DNA of 64,000 nt from Variovorax paradoxus (GCF_018614875.1 NZ_JAGGNW010000014.1:186001-250000); one strand, 5' to 3'. Shown: positions 35,917 through 47,523, counted from the stretch's first letter. Numbers and translations are program-made. Notes: generated from the sequence alone by a model not told the origin.

Positions 35917-37035
35917 ATGGACGCAGTCGTCAAGGGCGCAAGCATCTCGGTCGCCAACAGTGAAAAGGCCAAGGCCCTGCAGGCCGCGCTGGCCCAGATC
36001 GAAAAGCAGTTCGGCAAGGGCACGATCATGCGGCTCGGCGAAGGCGAGGCTCTGGAAGACATCCAGGTGGTCTCCACCGGCTCGCTGGGCCTGGACATCG
36101 CGCTGGGCGTCGGCGGCCTGCCGCGCGGCCGCGTCATCGAAATCTACGGCCCGGAATCCTCGGGCAAGACCACGCTCACGCTGCAGGTCATCGCCGCCAT
36201 GCAGAAGCAGGCCGGCACCTGCGCCTTCGTCGATGCCGAGCACGCGCTCGACGTGCAGTACGCCCAGAAGCTCGGCGTGAACCTGTCCGACCTGCTCATC
36301 AGCCAGCCCGACACCGGCGAGCAGGCGCTCGAAATCGTCGACTCGCTGGTGCGTTCGGGCGCCGTCGACCTGATCGTCATCGACTCCGTCGCCGCGCTCA
36401 CCCCCAAGGCCGAAATCGAAGGCGAAATGGGCGACTCGCTGCCCGGCCTGCAGGCCCGCCTCATGAGCCAGGCACTGCGCAAGCTCACCGCCACCATCAA
36501 GAAGACCAACTGCATGGTCATCTTCATCAACCAGATCCGCATGAAGATCGGCGTGATGTTCGGCTCGCCCGAAACCACCACCGGCGGCAACGCGCTGAAG
36601 TTCTACGCCTCGGTGCGGCTGGACATCCGCCGCATCGGCACCATCAAGAAGGGCGACGAGGCCATCGGCAACGAAACCAAGGTCAAGGTGGTGAAGAACA
36701 AGGTCAGCCCTCCGTTCAAGACGGCCGAGTTCGACATCCTGTTCGGCGAAGGCATCAGCCGCGAAGGCGAGATCATCGACATGGGCGTCACGGCCAAGAT
36801 CCTCGACAAGTCGGGCGCCTGGTACGCCTACAACGGCGAAAAGATCGGCCAGGGCCGCGACAACGCCCGCGAGTTCCTGCGCGAGAACCCGGAACTCTCG
36901 CGCGAGATCGAGAACAAGGTGCGCGAGTCGCTGGGCATTCCGCTGCTGGCCGCCGATGCCGGCGCCCCTGCGCCCGAAAAGGCCGAGAAGCCCGCAAAGG
37001 CGGCCAAGGCCGACAAAGCCGACAAGGGCGAGTAA
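35917..37035 (+). CDS. recA: Recombinase RecA
   Basis: Central recombinase and SOS co-protease; 372 residues. Walker A is [10 protein letters not shown], Walker B region [20 protein letters not shown], loop 2 region [20 protein letters not shown]. The C-terminal tail is rich in Lys, Ala and Asp ([15 protein letters not shown]). The start at 35917 follows AAGGAGAT by 6-7 bases. It is followed 27 bp later by its modulator recX, and the LexA box upstream places it in the SOS response. Confidence 0.98.
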   Translation: MDAVVKGASISVANSEKAKALQAALAQIEKQFGKGTIMRLGEGEALEDIQVVSTGSLGLDIALGVGGLPRGRVIEIYGPESSGKTTLTLQVIAAMQKQAGTCAFVDAEHALDVQYAQKLGVNLSDLLISQPDTGEQALEIVDSLVRSGAVDLIVIDSVAALTPKAEIEGEMGDSLPGLQARLMSQALRKLTATIKKTNCMVIFINQIRMKIGVMFGSPETTTGGNALKFYASVRLDIRRIGTIKKGDEAIGNETKVKVVKNKVSPPFKTAEFDILFGEGISREGEIIDMGVTAKILDKSGAWYAYNGEKIGQGRDNAREFLRENPELSREIENKVRESLGIPLLAADAGAPAPEKAEKPAKAAKADKADKGE

Positions 37036-37062
37036 GCAGGCGAGCACGCACGGAAGCGGCGC

Positions 37063-37521
37063 ATGGCTTTCGGCGCCCCCTCCCTCAAAGGCCGCGCGCT
37101 GCGGCTCCTGAGCCAGCGCGAGCATTCGCGCGCGGAACTGGAGCGCAAGCTGGCCAAACACGAAGAAGAGCCCGGCGAGCTGGCCCGCGCACTCGACGAA
37201 CTGGCCGCCAAGGACTTCATCAGCGAGCCGCGCGTGGTGGCTTCGGTGCTGAACCAGCGCGCCGCCCGGTCGGGCGCACTGCGGGTGCGGCAGGAGCTGC
37301 AGGCCAAGGGCATCGCGCCCGAAGCCATCGCGCAAGCCGTGGCCAGCCTGCAGGACACGGAAGTGGAACGCGCCACGGCCCTGTGGCGCCGCCGCTTCGA
37401 CGCACCGCCTGCCGATGCGAAGGAGAGGGCGAAGCAGATGCGATTCCTGATGGCGCGGGGCTTTTCAAGCGCCGTCGTGTCCAAGGTACTCAGGAGCGAT
37501 TTCGATGAAACCGACGAATGA
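37063..37521 (+). CDS. recX: RecA modulator RecX
   Basis: Small regulatory protein of 152 residues that caps RecA filaments. It shows the repeated three-helix units of the family: LKGRALRLLSQREHSRAELE, FISEPRVVASVLNQRAAR and FLMARGFSSAVVSKVLRS. It directly follows recA and is probably expressed with it by read-through. The next gene overlaps its last 17 bases. Confidence 0.93.
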   Translation: MAFGAPSLKGRALRLLSQREHSRAELERKLAKHEEEPGELARALDELAAKDFISEPRVVASVLNQRAARSGALRVRQELQAKGIAPEAIAQAVASLQDTEVERATALWRRRFDAPPADAKERAKQMRFLMARGFSSAVVSKVLRSDFDETDE

Positions 37522-37933
37522 CCATCCCGCCGCGCAGTCGCGCGTCGTCACCCAGCGCGTGAACTGCGAATGGCGCCGCGCCTATGCGCTGGCGGCCGAT
37601 CCGGCGCGCCTGCCCGACTGGGCCAGCGGCCTCGCGAAGAGTGCGCTGCTGCCGCAAGGCGACCACTGGATCGTGCGCACGCCCGAAAGCGGCGATGCCC
37701 GCATGCGCTTCGCGCCGCCCAACGACTTCGGCGTGCTCGACCACTGGGTCGCACCCGAAGGCGTGCCCGAGGTCTACCTGCCGTTTCGCGTGATCGGCGT
37801 TGCGCCGGACGCCTGCGAACTGCAGTTCACGCTGCTGCGCCAGCCGCACATGGACGATGCGGCCTTCGAGCGCGATGCAAGCTGGATCGCGCGCGACTTG
37901 CAGGCGCTGCGGCGCCTGCTCGAAGGCAGCTGA
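37505..37933 (+). CDS. SRPBCC-fold (START-like) hypothetical protein
   Basis: Protein of 142 residues with the pattern of the polyketide-cyclase/START ligand-binding fold: VNCEWRRAYALAADPARLPD at the start, GVLDHWVAPEGVPEVYLPFR in the middle and a C-terminal amphipathic helix (DDAAFERDASWIARDLQALR). It overlaps recX by 17 bases, so it may be co-translated with it. Such proteins bind small hydrophobic ligands; the ligand and any link to DNA repair are unknown. Confidence 0.75.
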   Translation: MKPTNDHPAAQSRVVTQRVNCEWRRAYALAADPARLPDWASGLAKSALLPQGDHWIVRTPESGDARMRFAPPNDFGVLDHWVAPEGVPEVYLPFRVIGVAPDACELQFTLLRQPHMDDAAFERDASWIARDLQALRRLLEGS

Positions 37934-38055
37934 ATCGCCGGCCACATTGCCGCGCGCCAGTCGGCGCCGCGCTGTGGACCAACCCGATGGCATGATCGGC
38001 GCCGGCCGGTCCCGTGCGAGGACCGCCCTCATAAAACTTCGGAGGAGGAAATCCC

Positions 38056-38787
38056 ATGTCTTCGGGAACCGACGGCCAGCCATCTCTCGTCCGCGCCGGC
38101 GCCAAGGCCGGGCTCGCCTTTGCCGGCTCAGCCATCAAGGGTGGCCTGCTCGGCCTGGTGCTCGGCGGCGGCGTTTTCTTCTTCTATCTCGGCCAGCTGC
38201 ACGGGCCCGGCAACACAGCGGCAAGGGCTGGCGGTGCGGGTGCCGTCCTGGCCCTGGTCACATCGCCGCCGCTGCTGGTCGCGGTGCTGCTGCTCCTTTT
38301 CGTCGTCATCTACGCGATGCTGGGTGTGCAACAGGGCCGGGCCAAGGCGATGCAGCACCTGGTGGCAGCGCGCGGTGAAGCCGTGTCCGAGCGCCTGGCC
38401 GGCGCGATCGCGGGCCGCATCGAAGCCATGCCGCGCACCCACGGCAAATTGAAGCGCGCGGCCGACTGGCTGTCGGTCGACGCCTTGAGCAAGCAGCTGG
38501 CGCCGGTGCTGGGTGAGGGCAGGGCGGTGCGCTCGGTGGTCGGCTTCGTGCTGAACCGGCTGCCGATGAACGACATGCTGGCCGAATGGCAGCAAGGCCG
38601 CGCGGAGCATGGAGAGCCGGTGGCAGCGGGGGAGGGCGCGCCGCAAGATATCGCGCTGCGAGCCCTGCTCACGCGCCGCATCAACGAGACGCTGCAGGAG
38701 ATGTCGACCCCCTCGCGCAAGCCGCTCTGCATTGCGCTGGGCGCGCATGCGGTGCTGCTTGGCGTCGGCCTCTGGCTCGTCAACTGA
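38056..38787 (+). CDS. Hypothetical inner-membrane protein, 243 residues
   Basis: Three probable membrane helices: two near the N-terminus (GGLLGLVLGGGVFFFYLGQL; LALVTSPPLLVAVLLLLFVV) and one at the extreme C-terminus (LCIALGAHAVLLGVGLWLV). A cytoplasmic or periplasmic helical region of about 135 residues lies between. A GGAGGAGG site precedes the ATG. No family is recognised. It is convergent with argC. Confidence 0.7.
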   Translation: MSSGTDGQPSLVRAGAKAGLAFAGSAIKGGLLGLVLGGGVFFFYLGQLHGPGNTAARAGGAGAVLALVTSPPLLVAVLLLLFVVIYAMLGVQQGRAKAMQHLVAARGEAVSERLAGAIAGRIEAMPRTHGKLKRAADWLSVDALSKQLAPVLGEGRAVRSVVGFVLNRLPMNDMLAEWQQGRAEHGEPVAAGEGAPQDIALRALLTRRINETLQEMSTPSRKPLCIALGAHAVLLGVGLWLVN

Positions 38788-38817
38788 ACCGAGGCAAACC
38801 TGCAAGTGGGCTGGCGC

Positions 38818-39741
38818 TCAGAGCGCCAGCATCAGCTTCAGGTTCTGCACCGCGGCGCCGCTCGCGCCCTTGCCCAGGTTGTCCAGGCGTGCGATCACCA
38901 CGGCATGGCGGTGGTCTTCGTTCGGGAACACGCGGATCTCGAGCTGGTTGGTGTCGTTGAGCGCCAGCGCGTCGAGCTTGCCGTCGTCGGTGGGCGGCAG
39001 CACCTTGACGAACTGCTCGGGCGTGTTGCTCTTGGCGTAATGCGCCGCAATGGCGTCGTGCAGGTCGCCGGCGCTCGGCTTGCCGGGCAGCAGGTCGAGG
39101 TGCAGCGGCAATTGCACCAGCATGCCCTGCTTGAAGTTGCCCACCGAGGGAATGAAGACCGGCCGGCGGGTCAGGCCGGTGTACTTCATGATTTCAGGAA
39201 TGTGCTTGTGCTTGAGGCCGAGCGCGTAGGTTTCGAAAAGCGGCGCTTCGTTCTTCTCGTAGGCCTCGATCATGGCCCGCCCGCCACCCGAATAGCCGCT
39301 CACGGAGGGCAGCGACACCGGAAAGTCGGCCGGCAGCAGGCCGGCATCGACCAGCGGCCGCACCATGGCGATGGCGCCCGTGGCATAGCAGCCGGGGTTG
39401 CCGACGCGGTCGGCCGCGGCCACGGCCTGCCAGTGGCCTTCCACCAGTTCAGGGAAGCCGAACACCCAGCCGGGCGCCACGCGGTGCGCGGTGGAAGCGT
39501 CGATGATCTTGGGCTTCTTGCCCGACAGCTGGTCGATCAGCGCGACCGATTCGCGCGCCGCGTCGTCGTGCAGGCACAGCACCACCAGGTCGACGCCGGC
39601 CATCAGCTCGCGCTTGGCGGCCACGTCTTTTCGCAGCTCGGGCGCAATGCTCACGAGTTCGATCTGCGGCATCGTCTGGAGCCGCTCGCGAATTTGCAAG
39701 CCGGTGGTGCCGGCTTCGCCGTCGATGAAAACCTTGGCCAT
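38818..39741 (-). CDS. argC: N-acetyl-gamma-glutamyl-phosphate reductase, type 2
   Basis: NADPH-dependent third enzyme of arginine synthesis; 307 residues, the shorter type 2 form. The nucleotide motif is [17 protein letters not shown] and the catalytic cysteine is in [13 protein letters not shown]; the histidine region [10 protein letters not shown] follows. The ATG at 39741 matches the family start. No other arg genes are adjacent, which is usual in Burkholderiales. A small palindrome (CTGGCGCTCAGAGCGCCAG) overlaps its stop. Confidence 0.95.
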   Translation of the reverse strand: MAKVFIDGEAGTTGLQIRERLQTMPQIELVSIAPELRKDVAAKRELMAGVDLVVLCLHDDAARESVALIDQLSGKKPKIIDASTAHRVAPGWVFGFPELVEGHWQAVAAADRVGNPGCYATGAIAMVRPLVDAGLLPADFPVSLPSVSGYSGGGRAMIEAYEKNEAPLFETYALGLKHKHIPEIMKYTGLTRRPVFIPSVGNFKQGMLVQLPLHLDLLPGKPSAGDLHDAIAAHYAKSNTPEQFVKVLPPTDDGKLDALALNDTNQLEIRVFPNEDHRHAVVIARLDNLGKGASGAAVQNLKLMLAL

Positions 39742-39946
39742 ATCGGAGTATGCGTTGGGGGCTAGAAGAAAGTACGTATTGACCGCAAGGTCACGGGGCG
39801 CATTGGTGCGCCGCACCATGATACAGTCCGCGGTTGTTCGCCGCCCCCAGCCGTCAGGCTGCCGTCGCCCGCGAACAACAGAGCCAAAGACGCCTCAGAC
39901 CCCAGATCTCCCGTTTTCAACTTCCTCCTTCCGAGAGACATCCCTC

Positions 39947-41113
<1,167 letters not shown>

Positions 41114-41123
41114 GGAACAAGTC

Positions 41124-42017
<894 letters not shown>

Positions 42018-42049
42018 ACAAGCCCCAGCAGTTTCTCGGCGCACCCACG

Positions 42050-42094
42050 CAAAAAGAAAAAGCGCCCGCAATATGGATTGCGGGCGCTTTTTTC
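42050..42094. terminator. Rho-independent terminator after sucCD
   Basis: A 12-bp perfect stem AGCGCCCGCAAT / ATTGCGGGCGCT (42061-42072, 42077-42088) with a four-base loop, followed by T6 and preceded by an A-rich run, so it could also work on the other strand. It separates sucD from the TerC gene 26 bp later. Confidence 0.9.
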
Positions 42095-42119
42095 ACTACA
42101 ACACAGTGGAACAAGAGAC

Positions 42120-42806
42120 ATGGAACTCCTTCAAAGCACCGACTTCTGGATCGGCCTGATCAAGATTGTCTGGATCAACATCATTCTGTCGGGCGACAAC
42201 GCCGTGGTGATTGCCATGGCGGCGCGTTCGCTGCCGCCCGCGCAGCAGCAGAAGGCCGTTTTGTTCGGCTCGGGCGCGGCCGTGGTGCTGCGGATCGTGC
42301 TCACGGTGGTGGCGGCCAGGCTGCTTGCGCTGCCCTATCTGCAGATCGTCGGCGGCCTGCTGCTGCTGTGGATCGGCCTGCAGCTGCTGGGCGAGGACGA
42401 AGACGGTGAGGGAGAAGCCAAGGAATACGGCAGCATGATGGCGGCCGTGCGCACCATCCTGCTGGCGGACCTGGTCATGAGCCTGGACAACGTGATTGCC
42501 GTGGCGGCCGCCGCGCAAGGCAACATGGTGCTGCTGGTGCTTGGGCTGGCCATCAGCATTCCACTGGTGATTTTCGGCAGTACGCTCATGATCAAGCTCA
42601 TGGAACGCTTTCCGATCGTCATCATGCTGGGCGCCGCCCTGATCGGCTGGGTCGGTGGCGAAACCATTGCGAGCGACGTGTCGCTGCGGGAGGTGCTGGC
42701 TGCCAACCCGTGGCTGCACTATGCGGCGGCAGCCGCGGGCGCCTTCTTCGTCGTGGCCGTGGGCCGCATGCTTCAGCGGCGCGCGCAAGCCGCTGCGGGG
42801 CACTGA
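42120..42806 (+). CDS. TerC-family integral membrane protein (1)
   Basis: Membrane protein of 228 residues with about seven helices. The paired acidic/asparagine motifs of the family are present in both halves: NIILSGDNAVVIAMAARSLP and ADLVMSLDNVIAVAAAAQG. Such proteins export Mn2+ or protect against metal stress, and the Asp/Asn pairs are candidate metal ligands. A polar acidic loop (GEDEDGEGEAKEYG) separates the halves. Unlike the second TerC gene at 63051 it has no riboswitch; the space before it is a short leader behind the sucD terminator. Confidence 0.9.
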   Translation: MELLQSTDFWIGLIKIVWINIILSGDNAVVIAMAARSLPPAQQQKAVLFGSGAAVVLRIVLTVVAARLLALPYLQIVGGLLLLWIGLQLLGEDEDGEGEAKEYGSMMAAVRTILLADLVMSLDNVIAVAAAAQGNMVLLVLGLAISIPLVIFGSTLMIKLMERFPIVIMLGAALIGWVGGETIASDVSLREVLAANPWLHYAAAAAGAFFVVAVGRMLQRRAQAAAGH

Positions 42807-42837
42807 AACCGTCGCGCGTCGACGCGTATAAAAAAAC

Positions 42838-43638
42838 ATGGCGAGTGTCGGCACGTCCCTCTTTTCCACCCGGCCCGCGCTCTCCTGGGAGTTTGCGGCG
42901 CTGACCGATGTCGGGCACTTGCGGGCCCACAACGAGGACGACCTCCGCGTGGACCCCGCGCTCGGCCTGGCGGTGCTGGCCGATGGCATGGGCGGCTACA
43001 AAGGCGGTGAAGTGGCAAGCGCAATGGCCGTCACCCTGGTGCAGGCCAGCTTCGCGCGCTGGTTCGCGCAGGCCGGCCTGCAGGCGCCGGCGCGGGTGGT
43101 TCGGCGCGCCTTGCAGGCGGCCACCGACGAGGCCAATTCCGCGATCATCGACGCCGGCATGGCCAATGCCGAACTCCACGGCATGGGAACCACCCTGGTG
43201 CTGGCCGCTTTCCGGCCCCAGCGCGTGCTGGTCGGCCATATCGGCGATTCGCGCTGCTACCGTCTGCGCGGCAACAAGCTGGAGCAGCTCACGCGCGACC
43301 ACTCGCTGCGGCAGCAGCAGCTCGACGCCGGCGCCATCACCGCCGAAGAGGCGCTGGTTTCACCGAACCGTAACCTGGTGACGCGCGCGGTGGGCGTGGA
43401 GCCCCAGGTCGTGCTGGAAATGCACGAACACACCGCAAGGCCCGACGACCTCTATATGCTCTGCTCCGACGGGCTCAGCGAAATGGTCCCGGATGCGCAG
43501 CTTTTCACGCTTTTGAGTCACGATGTCGGGCTTCAGCAGAAAGCATCACTTTTGGTTGCGGTTGCAAACGAGAATGGCGGCCGGGACAATATTTCGGTTG
43601 TCCTGGCTCAGGCGCGCGCCGGCAGCGCGGCCGAATAA
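42838..43638 (+). CDS. PP2C-family serine/threonine protein phosphatase (Stp1-like)
   Basis: Metal-dependent phosphatase of 266 residues. Metal-ligand motifs are LTDVGHLRAHNEDDLRVD, AVLADGMGGYKGGEVASAMA, GHIGDSRCYRLRG and LYMLCSDGLSEMV, with a final Asp in GGRDNISVVLAQ. It starts 31 bp after the TerC gene and 24 bp before the FHA gene. PP2C and FHA proteins normally work with Ser/Thr kinases, but no kinase is encoded in the window, so the partner must lie elsewhere. Confidence 0.93.
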   Translation: MASVGTSLFSTRPALSWEFAALTDVGHLRAHNEDDLRVDPALGLAVLADGMGGYKGGEVASAMAVTLVQASFARWFAQAGLQAPARVVRRALQAATDEANSAIIDAGMANAELHGMGTTLVLAAFRPQRVLVGHIGDSRCYRLRGNKLEQLTRDHSLRQQQLDAGAITAEEALVSPNRNLVTRAVGVEPQVVLEMHEHTARPDDLYMLCSDGLSEMVPDAQLFTLLSHDVGLQQKASLLVAVANENGGRDNISVVLAQARAGSAAE

Positions 43639-43662
43639 AAACATGCATTCAGGGAGTCGGCA

Positions 43663-44313
43663 ATGCCGAAGATGATCATTTCGATCGATGGCACGGTCAT
43701 CGGGCAAATGGCGCTTGCCAAAGATCGCACGACGCTGGGGCGGCGCGCCTACAACGACATCGTGCTCGACAATCTTGCCGTCAGTGGCGAGCATGCCGTG
43801 CTGCACATGCGCGGTGGCGACGTCGACATCGAAGATCTCAACAGCACCAACGGCACCTACGTCAATGCGACCATCGTCCAGAAGCAGCAGAGGCTCAAGG
43901 ACAACGACGTCATCGAGATCGGCGGCTGCCGCCTTCACTTCCGGGCCCGCAGCAGCCTGGCCGCCGGCGCCGCCACGCGCAATGCGCACGGCGACTACCC
44001 GGCTTCCGTTCCCCTGTCGTCCGCACCCACCGAATCCGGCGCGCTGCTCGAACTGGGTGTGCCGGTGCTGCGCGTTCTTTCCGGCGCCGACCAGGGGCAG
44101 GACGTGCCTCTGCAGAAGGTGGTCACCACCGTCGGCAAGCCCGGCGTTGCGGTGGCGGTTGTCACGCGCCGCCGGCAAGGCTACGTGGCCGCCACCATCA
44201 TGGGCGGCGTCACGCTCAACGGGGCTCCGCTCGGCGTCGATGCCGTCGCGCTGCAGGAGCGCGACGTGCTCGAGCTCGGCGGCGCCACGCGCATGCAGTT
44301 CATGCGGGTCTGA
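43663..44313 (+). CDS. FHA-domain protein
   Basis: Phosphothreonine-binding protein of 216 residues. The FHA domain (about 5-95) shows TLGRRAYNDIVLDNLAVSGEH (Arg and Ser of the phosphopeptide pocket) and EDLNSTNGTYVNATIV. After a Pro/Ser linker the second half (about 125-216) has a degenerate FHA-like shape (VTTVGKPGVAVAVVTRRRQG, GGVTLNGAPLG). It probably acts as a phospho-dependent adaptor downstream of the phosphatase gene, next to the cyclase. Confidence 0.9.
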   Translation: MPKMIISIDGTVIGQMALAKDRTTLGRRAYNDIVLDNLAVSGEHAVLHMRGGDVDIEDLNSTNGTYVNATIVQKQQRLKDNDVIEIGGCRLHFRARSSLAAGAATRNAHGDYPASVPLSSAPTESGALLELGVPVLRVLSGADQGQDVPLQKVVTTVGKPGVAVAVVTRRRQGYVAATIMGGVTLNGAPLGVDAVALQERDVLELGGATRMQFMRV

Positions 44314-44336
44314 TTTCCCCCGCTTGGCGGGAAGGC

Positions 44337-44356
44337 GCGCAGCGCCAAGGGTGCAC
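44337..44356 (+). repeat. 20-bp element placed before a start codon, copy 2
   Basis: Identical to 7287-7306 and with the same two-base distance to the ATG. A small hairpin (CCCGC-ttg-GCGGG, about 44319-44331) lies just upstream in this copy but not in the first. Confidence 0.6.
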
Positions 44357-44358
44357 CA

Positions 44359-46620
44359 ATGACCGCGCTGCGGCGCCACTGGCCGCGCATTGCCATCACC
44401 CTGCTGCCGGTCTTGCTGGCGCTGGCGCATGCCACCGGCGGCTGGCGCCTGAGCGCGATCGACCGGCTCGACCACCTCATCTACGACACCCGCCTGCGCG
44501 CCACCATGCCCGGCACGCTCGATCCGCGCATCGTGATCGTCGACGTCGACGACGCCAGCCTGACCAGGCAGGGGCAATGGCCCTGGGCGCGGGACAAGCT
44601 GGCCCGGTTGACCAGCGAGCTCACCGGGCGCCAGCAGGTGGCGGTGCTGGGCTTCGACGTGATGTTCGTCGAGCCCGACCGCGGTTCCGGCCTCGACAAG
44701 CTGCGCCGGATCGCGCGCGGGCCGCTGCGCGACATGCCCGGCCTGGCCGAGGAGATCGACCGGCTCGCGCCCGTGCTCGACAACGACGCCATCTTTGCCA
44801 AGGCGCTGGAAGGCCAGCGCGTGGCGCTCGGCTACTACTTCACGCGCACTGAAAAACCCGGCGCCAAGGGCGAGCTGCCGCCAGCCCCGGTGCTGCAGGC
44901 CGAAGACTTTCCGCCGGGCCGCGGCTATGCCACGGCCTGGAACGGCTTTGGCGCCAGCCTGCCCGTGCTGGCCGCTGCCGCGCCCGCGGCGGGTTTTCTG
45001 AACACCCTGGTCATGTCCACGGGCGACGGCGTCATCCGGGCCGTGCCGCTCATTGCCCGCTACGAAGGGGACAGGGCCCGGCCCGGCTACTACGAGTCGC
45101 TGGGGCTCGCCGTCTACCGTCTCGCCAGTGGCACGCCGCCCGTGCTGCCGGCCTTTGCGTCGGGTGGCGCCGCGCCCCGGCTCCAGTCGCTGCTGGTTGG
45201 CGGCCTGCGCATATCCGTCAACGAAGCCGCTTCCATGCAGGTGCCGTTCCGCGGCCCCGGCGGCGCGCAGGGCGCATCGTTCCGCTACGTGTCCGCCGGC
45301 GACGTGCTCGAGCACAGGCTCGCCCCGGGCGAACTGAAGGACCGCATCGTGCTCGTCGGCGCCACCGCGCCCGGCCTGCAAGACCTGCGCCCCACCCCCG
45401 TGGGCGCCGCTTTTCCCGGCGTCGAAGTGCATGCCAACATCGTCTCGGCCATGCTCGACCACCGCCTGCTCGCGGTGCCGGACTACGCCCCCGGCTACGA
45501 AGTGCTGAGCGTGCTGTCCGCGGGCCTCGTGCTGGCGCTGGGCCTCTCGCTGCTGCCGGCCTCGCGCGCCGTGCTGCTCGCCGTTGCCACGGTCGCGGCC
45601 CTGGTCGGCGTGAATGCCTGGCTCTACCAGCGCCACAGCCTCGTGCTGCCGCTCGCCTCCGCGCTGGCCATGGCGGCGCTCGCCTTTGCCTTCAACATGG
45701 GCTGGGGCTACTTCATCGAATCGCGCGCGCGCCGCGGCCTGGTGCGGCTCTTCGGCACCTACGTGCCGCCGCAGCTCGTCAATGAAATGCTCGCCACGCC
45801 AGGCCGCTACAGCATGCGCGCCGAGAACAGGCACATGACCGTCATGTTCTGCGACATGCGCGACTTCACCCGGCTGTCGGAGCAGATGGCCCCGGCTGAA
45901 CTGCAGGCCTTCCTGAACACCGTGTTCAGCCGGCTCACCAACGTCATCAGCACCCACCGCGGCACCGTCGACAAATACATGGGCGACTGCGTCATGGCCT
46001 TCTGGGGCGCGCCCATCGACACCCCCGACCACGGCACCCTGGCCGTGCGCGCCGCCCTCGACATGGCGCAAGCCGTGCGCGACGTCAACCAGATCCACCG
46101 CGCCAGCGGGCGCCCCCAGATCAGCGTGGGCATCGGCATCAACAGCGGCGTCATGAGCGTGGGCGACATGGGCTCGGCGGCGCGGCGCAGCTACACCGTC
46201 GTTGGCGATGCGGTCAACCTCGCCTCGCGCCTGGAAGGCCTGAGCGCGCACTACGGCGTCGAAATCGTCGCCAGCGCCGCCACCCGCGAACTCGCGCCCG
46301 GCTTCCTCTGGCAAGAGCTCGACAGTGTGCTCGTCAAGGGCAGGGCGCAAGCCGTGGCCGTGTTCACGCCATTGGCCGCCGATACGCAGGCGCAAACCGC
46401 TGCGGCGCTGCAGCAATCCGCGCAGCTGCAGCGCTGGGCCGACGTGCTTGCCGCCTACCGCCGCCAGGACTGGGCCGTGGGCCGAAACTTGCTGGACCCG
46501 CTGCTGGCCGCGGATGCCAAAAAAGTCCTTTACCAGCTCTACGCCCAGCGATTAGCCTCCATGGCGTTGCGGCCCCATGACCCCGATTGGAACGGCGCAA
46601 CCCGGTTCGAAAGCAAATGA
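44359..46620 (+). CDS. CHASE2-domain class III adenylate/guanylate cyclase
   Basis: Membrane sensor enzyme making cAMP (or cGMP); 753 residues. One N-terminal helix precedes an extracytoplasmic CHASE2 domain (about 35-365; DPRIVIVDVDDASLTRQGQW). Three membrane helices follow (about 375-455), then the catalytic domain (about 470-670): MTVMFCDMRDFTRLSEQM (metal Asp residues), VDKYMGDCVMAFWG (Lys of adenine recognition) and SYTVVGDAVNLASRLE (Asp, Asn and Arg). Lys and Asp at the purine positions favour ATP as substrate. The next gene encodes the matching phosphodiesterase. Confidence 0.92.
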   Translation: MTALRRHWPRIAITLLPVLLALAHATGGWRLSAIDRLDHLIYDTRLRATMPGTLDPRIVIVDVDDASLTRQGQWPWARDKLARLTSELTGRQQVAVLGFDVMFVEPDRGSGLDKLRRIARGPLRDMPGLAEEIDRLAPVLDNDAIFAKALEGQRVALGYYFTRTEKPGAKGELPPAPVLQAEDFPPGRGYATAWNGFGASLPVLAAAAPAAGFLNTLVMSTGDGVIRAVPLIARYEGDRARPGYYESLGLAVYRLASGTPPVLPAFASGGAAPRLQSLLVGGLRISVNEAASMQVPFRGPGGAQGASFRYVSAGDVLEHRLAPGELKDRIVLVGATAPGLQDLRPTPVGAAFPGVEVHANIVSAMLDHRLLAVPDYAPGYEVLSVLSAGLVLALGLSLLPASRAVLLAVATVAALVGVNAWLYQRHSLVLPLASALAMAALAFAFNMGWGYFIESRARRGLVRLFGTYVPPQLVNEMLATPGRYSMRAENRHMTVMFCDMRDFTRLSEQMAPAELQAFLNTVFSRLTNVISTHRGTVDKYMGDCVMAFWGAPIDTPDHGTLAVRAALDMAQAVRDVNQIHRASGRPQISVGIGINSGVMSVGDMGSAARRSYTVVGDAVNLASRLEGLSAHYGVEIVASAATRELAPGFLWQELDSVLVKGRAQAVAVFTPLAADTQAQTAAALQQSAQLQRWADVLAAYRRQDWAVGRNLLDPLLAADAKKVLYQLYAQRLASMALRPHDPDWNGATRFESK

Positions 46621-46652
46621 CGGCAGCTGACACAAGCAGAGGGGCTCTCACA

Positions 46653-47456
46653 ATGCAGGTTCGCGTGCTGGGTTGCTCGGGCGCCATTGCCAAGGACTGC
46701 CGGACCACCTCGTTCCTGATCGACACCGACCTGCTCGTCGATGCGGGCACCGGCGTGGGCGACCTCACGCTCGACGAAATGGCCGGCATCGACGACGTGG
46801 TGCTCACCCACTGCCACCTCGACCACATCGCCGCGCTCCCCCTCATGCTCGACGCCGTGGGCGGCCGCCGCACCCGCCCGCTGCGCGTGCACGCCCTGCG
46901 CGCCACCATCGAGGCACTGCGCGCCCACGTGTTCAACAACGTCATCTGGCCCGACTTCGAGAGCATTCCAAGCCCCGCGGCGCCCTTTGTGAGCTTTCAC
47001 GACATCGCGGTGGGCCAGGTTCTGCAACTGGGCACCGCCGCCGCCAAGCGCATCGAGGTGCTGCCGGCCGTGCACACCGTGCCCGCCTGCGGCTTTGCCG
47101 TGAGCCGCGCCGAGGGCGGCGCGAACTGGGTCTTTACCGGCGACACAGAGCGCAACGCCCCCTTCTGGGACCGCCTCAACGCCCTGGACGTGGCCATGCT
47201 CGTCATCGAAACCGCCTTCAGCAACCAGGAGCAGGCCCTGGCCGAACGCAGCCTGCACCTGTCGCCGCGGGCCCTGGCCGACGAGCTGGCGCACATTGAT
47301 CCGGGCAAGCAGTTTCCCATCTACATCACCCACACCAAGCCTGCGGAAACCGAGGAAATCATGTGCCAGATCGAAGACCTGGCCGGGCATCAGGTGGCGG
47401 GGTTGGCGCAGCGGGATATTCGGTGGCTGAAGGCGGATGGGGTGCTGACGTTTTGA
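46653..47456 (+). CDS. Class II 3',5'-cyclic-nucleotide phosphodiesterase (metallo-beta-lactamase fold)
   Basis: Predicted cAMP phosphodiesterase, 267 residues. The class II signature VVLTHCHLDHIAALPL (HxHxDH) is intact, with further ligand regions VFTGDTERNAPF, VIETAFSNQEQ and YITHTKPAETEEI. AGAGGGG precedes this ATG; an in-frame ATG at 46617 overlapping the cyclase stop (ATGA) would add 12 residues. Cyclase and phosphodiesterase in one operon can set a local cAMP level, and pilA follows directly. Confidence 0.88.
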   Translation: MQVRVLGCSGAIAKDCRTTSFLIDTDLLVDAGTGVGDLTLDEMAGIDDVVLTHCHLDHIAALPLMLDAVGGRRTRPLRVHALRATIEALRAHVFNNVIWPDFESIPSPAAPFVSFHDIAVGQVLQLGTAAAKRIEVLPAVHTVPACGFAVSRAEGGANWVFTGDTERNAPFWDRLNALDVAMLVIETAFSNQEQALAERSLHLSPRALADELAHIDPGKQFPIYITHTKPAETEEIMCQIEDLAGHQVAGLAQRDIRWLKADGVLTF

Positions 47457-47476
47457 GTCCGTGCCGCCGAGAGCGA

Positions 47477-47523
47477 TGACAAATTTGTCACGACTCGTAG
47501 CATTCAAGCCCAAATTTGGTCAC
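47477..47523. promoter_or_regulatory. Candidate activator-binding repeats upstream of pilA
   Basis: A perfect 14-bp palindrome TGACAAATTTGTCA (47477-47490) and a second palindrome CCAAATTTGG (47510-47519) each lead into GTCAC (47487-47491 and 47519-47523). The two GTCAC copies are 32 bp apart, three helical turns. They lie 63-110 bp before the -24 element, where a PilR-type enhancer would bind. Assignment to PilR is inference. Confidence 0.5.

Noticed and set aside
42018..42119. A second manganese riboswitch before the TerC gene at 42120
   Set aside because: Only 102 bp are available and they hold the sucD terminator. None of the conserved yybP-ykoY loops is present.
43546..46416. Open frame of about 950 codons on the minus strand across the FHA and cyclase genes
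   Set aside because: Antisense shadow: no motifs, and His/Arg/Gly-rich composition. The plus strand carries clear catalytic motifs.
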